Shown one piece after another: positions 5,877 through 6,304 of a stretch of DNA of 6,304 bases. The stretch's first letter is position 1, and the number at the start of each line of letters is the position of its first letter. Below the pieces are notes generated by a model that ran no database searches, was not told the origin of the DNA, and saw nothing but the letters and a program-made list of their open reading frames with translations. Origin of the DNA: JASFJH01 sp050117725 (GTDB taxonomy: Bacteria > Pseudomonadota > Gammaproteobacteria > AKS1); assembly GCA_050117725.1 (NCBI GenBank), contig JASFME010000135.1, positions 1-6,304 on the forward strand. Reading direction: 5' to 3'. A program made the position numbers and the translations under genes.

Positions 5877-5912
5877 GAAACAGCGAATCAGTTATAAACG
5901 GAGTTAATTAGC

Positions 5913-6304
5913 ATGCGGTATCTGGTGTTGCTGCTATTGTCATACGCGGCGCTGTGTCGCGCTGATAATGTCCAGGATATTCAAATACATCAATATTCCT
6001 CGTCCACATACTACGTGGACGTCAGTATTGGCGATCAGCAGGCGCAACCGTTTTTGATTGATACGGGAGCGAGTCATGTCACTGTAACCAACGAGACAAT
6101 TGAGCATTTGCTTAAGCAGGGAGGAGCGGTTTTTCTCAGCCGCGTATCTGCCAAACTTGCTAATGGCACCACTATTAATTTACCAGTGTATCGCGTCGAC
6201 ACTCTTCGTGTTGGTAATAATTGTGCTTTCCAGGATGTGGAAGTGGCTGTCGTTCCTGATGGCACCCGCTGCGTGCTTGGCCTGAGCGCTTTAAAACGTG
6301 CTGC
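5913..6304 (+). CDS. Exported retropepsin-like aspartic protease, 3' truncated by window edge
   Basis: The frame from ATG 5913 stays open for 130 codons to the last base. GGAG at 5900-5903 with 9-nt spacing supports the start. Residues 1-17 (MRYLVLLLLSYAALCRA) form a likely signal peptide, with cleavage after CRA, so the protein should act in the periplasm or outside the cell. The catalytic motif is FLIDTGASHVTV (47-58), with Asp50 in DTGAS. It is followed by the usual flap-region ANGTTINLPVYRVDTLRVG (83-101) and the hydrophobic-Gly motif VLGLSALKR (121-129, compare LLGMSFL of this group). One Asp motif per chain implies a homodimer, as in retroviral-type and bacterial clan AA proteases. Cys104 and Cys120 could form a disulfide after export. 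The substrate is unknown. The C-terminus, and any extra domain, lies beyond the window. Confidence 0.85.
   Translation, partial: MRYLVLLLLSYAALCRADNVQDIQIHQYSSSTYYVDVSIGDQQAQPFLIDTGASHVTVTNETIEHLLKQGGAVFLSRVSAKLANGTTINLPVYRVDTLRVGNNCAFQDVEVAVVPDGTRCVLGLSALKRA
6001..6021 (+). repeat. 7-bp inverted repeat early in the protease gene
   Basis: CGTCCAC (6001-6007) and GTGGACG (6015-6021) are exact reverse complements with a 7-nt loop, in codons 30-37. No T-run follows. It could form an mRNA hairpin soon after the signal-peptide codons, or be chance. Confidence 0.4.

Noticed and set aside
5893..5898. TATAAA as the -10 of the protease gene, with TAGACT (5871-5876) as -35
   Set aside because: The hexamers and 16-bp spacing are fair, but transcription would start near 5905, after the GGAG ribosome site, leaving almost no leader.
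6074..6285. Short open frames on both strands over the protease gene
   Set aside because: They overlap the in-frame signal-peptide plus DTGAS protein, which runs to the window edge and fully explains the region.

Overview
This window looks like ordinary chromosomal DNA from a gammaproteobacterium of moderate GC content. The gene order is a comEC 3' end, an ExbB/ExbD pair, msbA, lpxK, a Trm112-like ycaR and kdsB. This is a lipid A/Kdo envelope cluster that I know from several gammaproteobacterial lineages. The protein sequences fit that group (MsbA 583 aa, LpxK 333 aa, KdsB 256 aa). The species cannot be named from this sequence.

Layout. Bases 2-547 are the C-terminal metallo-beta-lactamase-like part of ComEC, cut by the left edge. 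A 121-bp gap (548-668) holds a candidate extended -10 promoter. From 669 to 5452 six plus-strand genes are packed as one probable operon: exbB, exbD (4-nt overlap), msbA (1-nt overlap), lpxK (11-nt gap), ycaR (15-nt gap) and kdsB (4-nt overlap). A small minus-strand hypothetical gene (5456-5728) converges on kdsB with only 3 bp between the stop codons. A 184-bp divergent intergenic region (5729-5912) is rich in candidate regulatory elements. Beyond it, a plus-strand exported retropepsin-like aspartic protease starts at 5913 and runs off the right edge without a stop.

How the genes work together. KdsB activates Kdo as CMP-Kdo, LpxK adds the 4'-phosphate of lipid A, and MsbA flips the lipid A-core across the inner membrane. 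All three steps serve lipopolysaccharide biogenesis. ExbB/ExbD form a proton-driven inner-membrane motor. Their place at the head of this operon suggests, but does not prove, an envelope role beyond classical TonB-dependent uptake; no tonB is visible here. YcaR is a small zinc-ribbon-like protein of unclear role that is probably co-translated with KdsB.

I see no mobile element, CRISPR array, tRNA or rRNA, and no clear sign of a new multi-gene system. The most interesting points are the AT-rich stretch inside the membrane half of msbA, the repeat and dyad structure in the divergent intergenic region, the uncharacterised 90-aa minus-strand gene, and the link of the ExbBD motor to lipid A genes.
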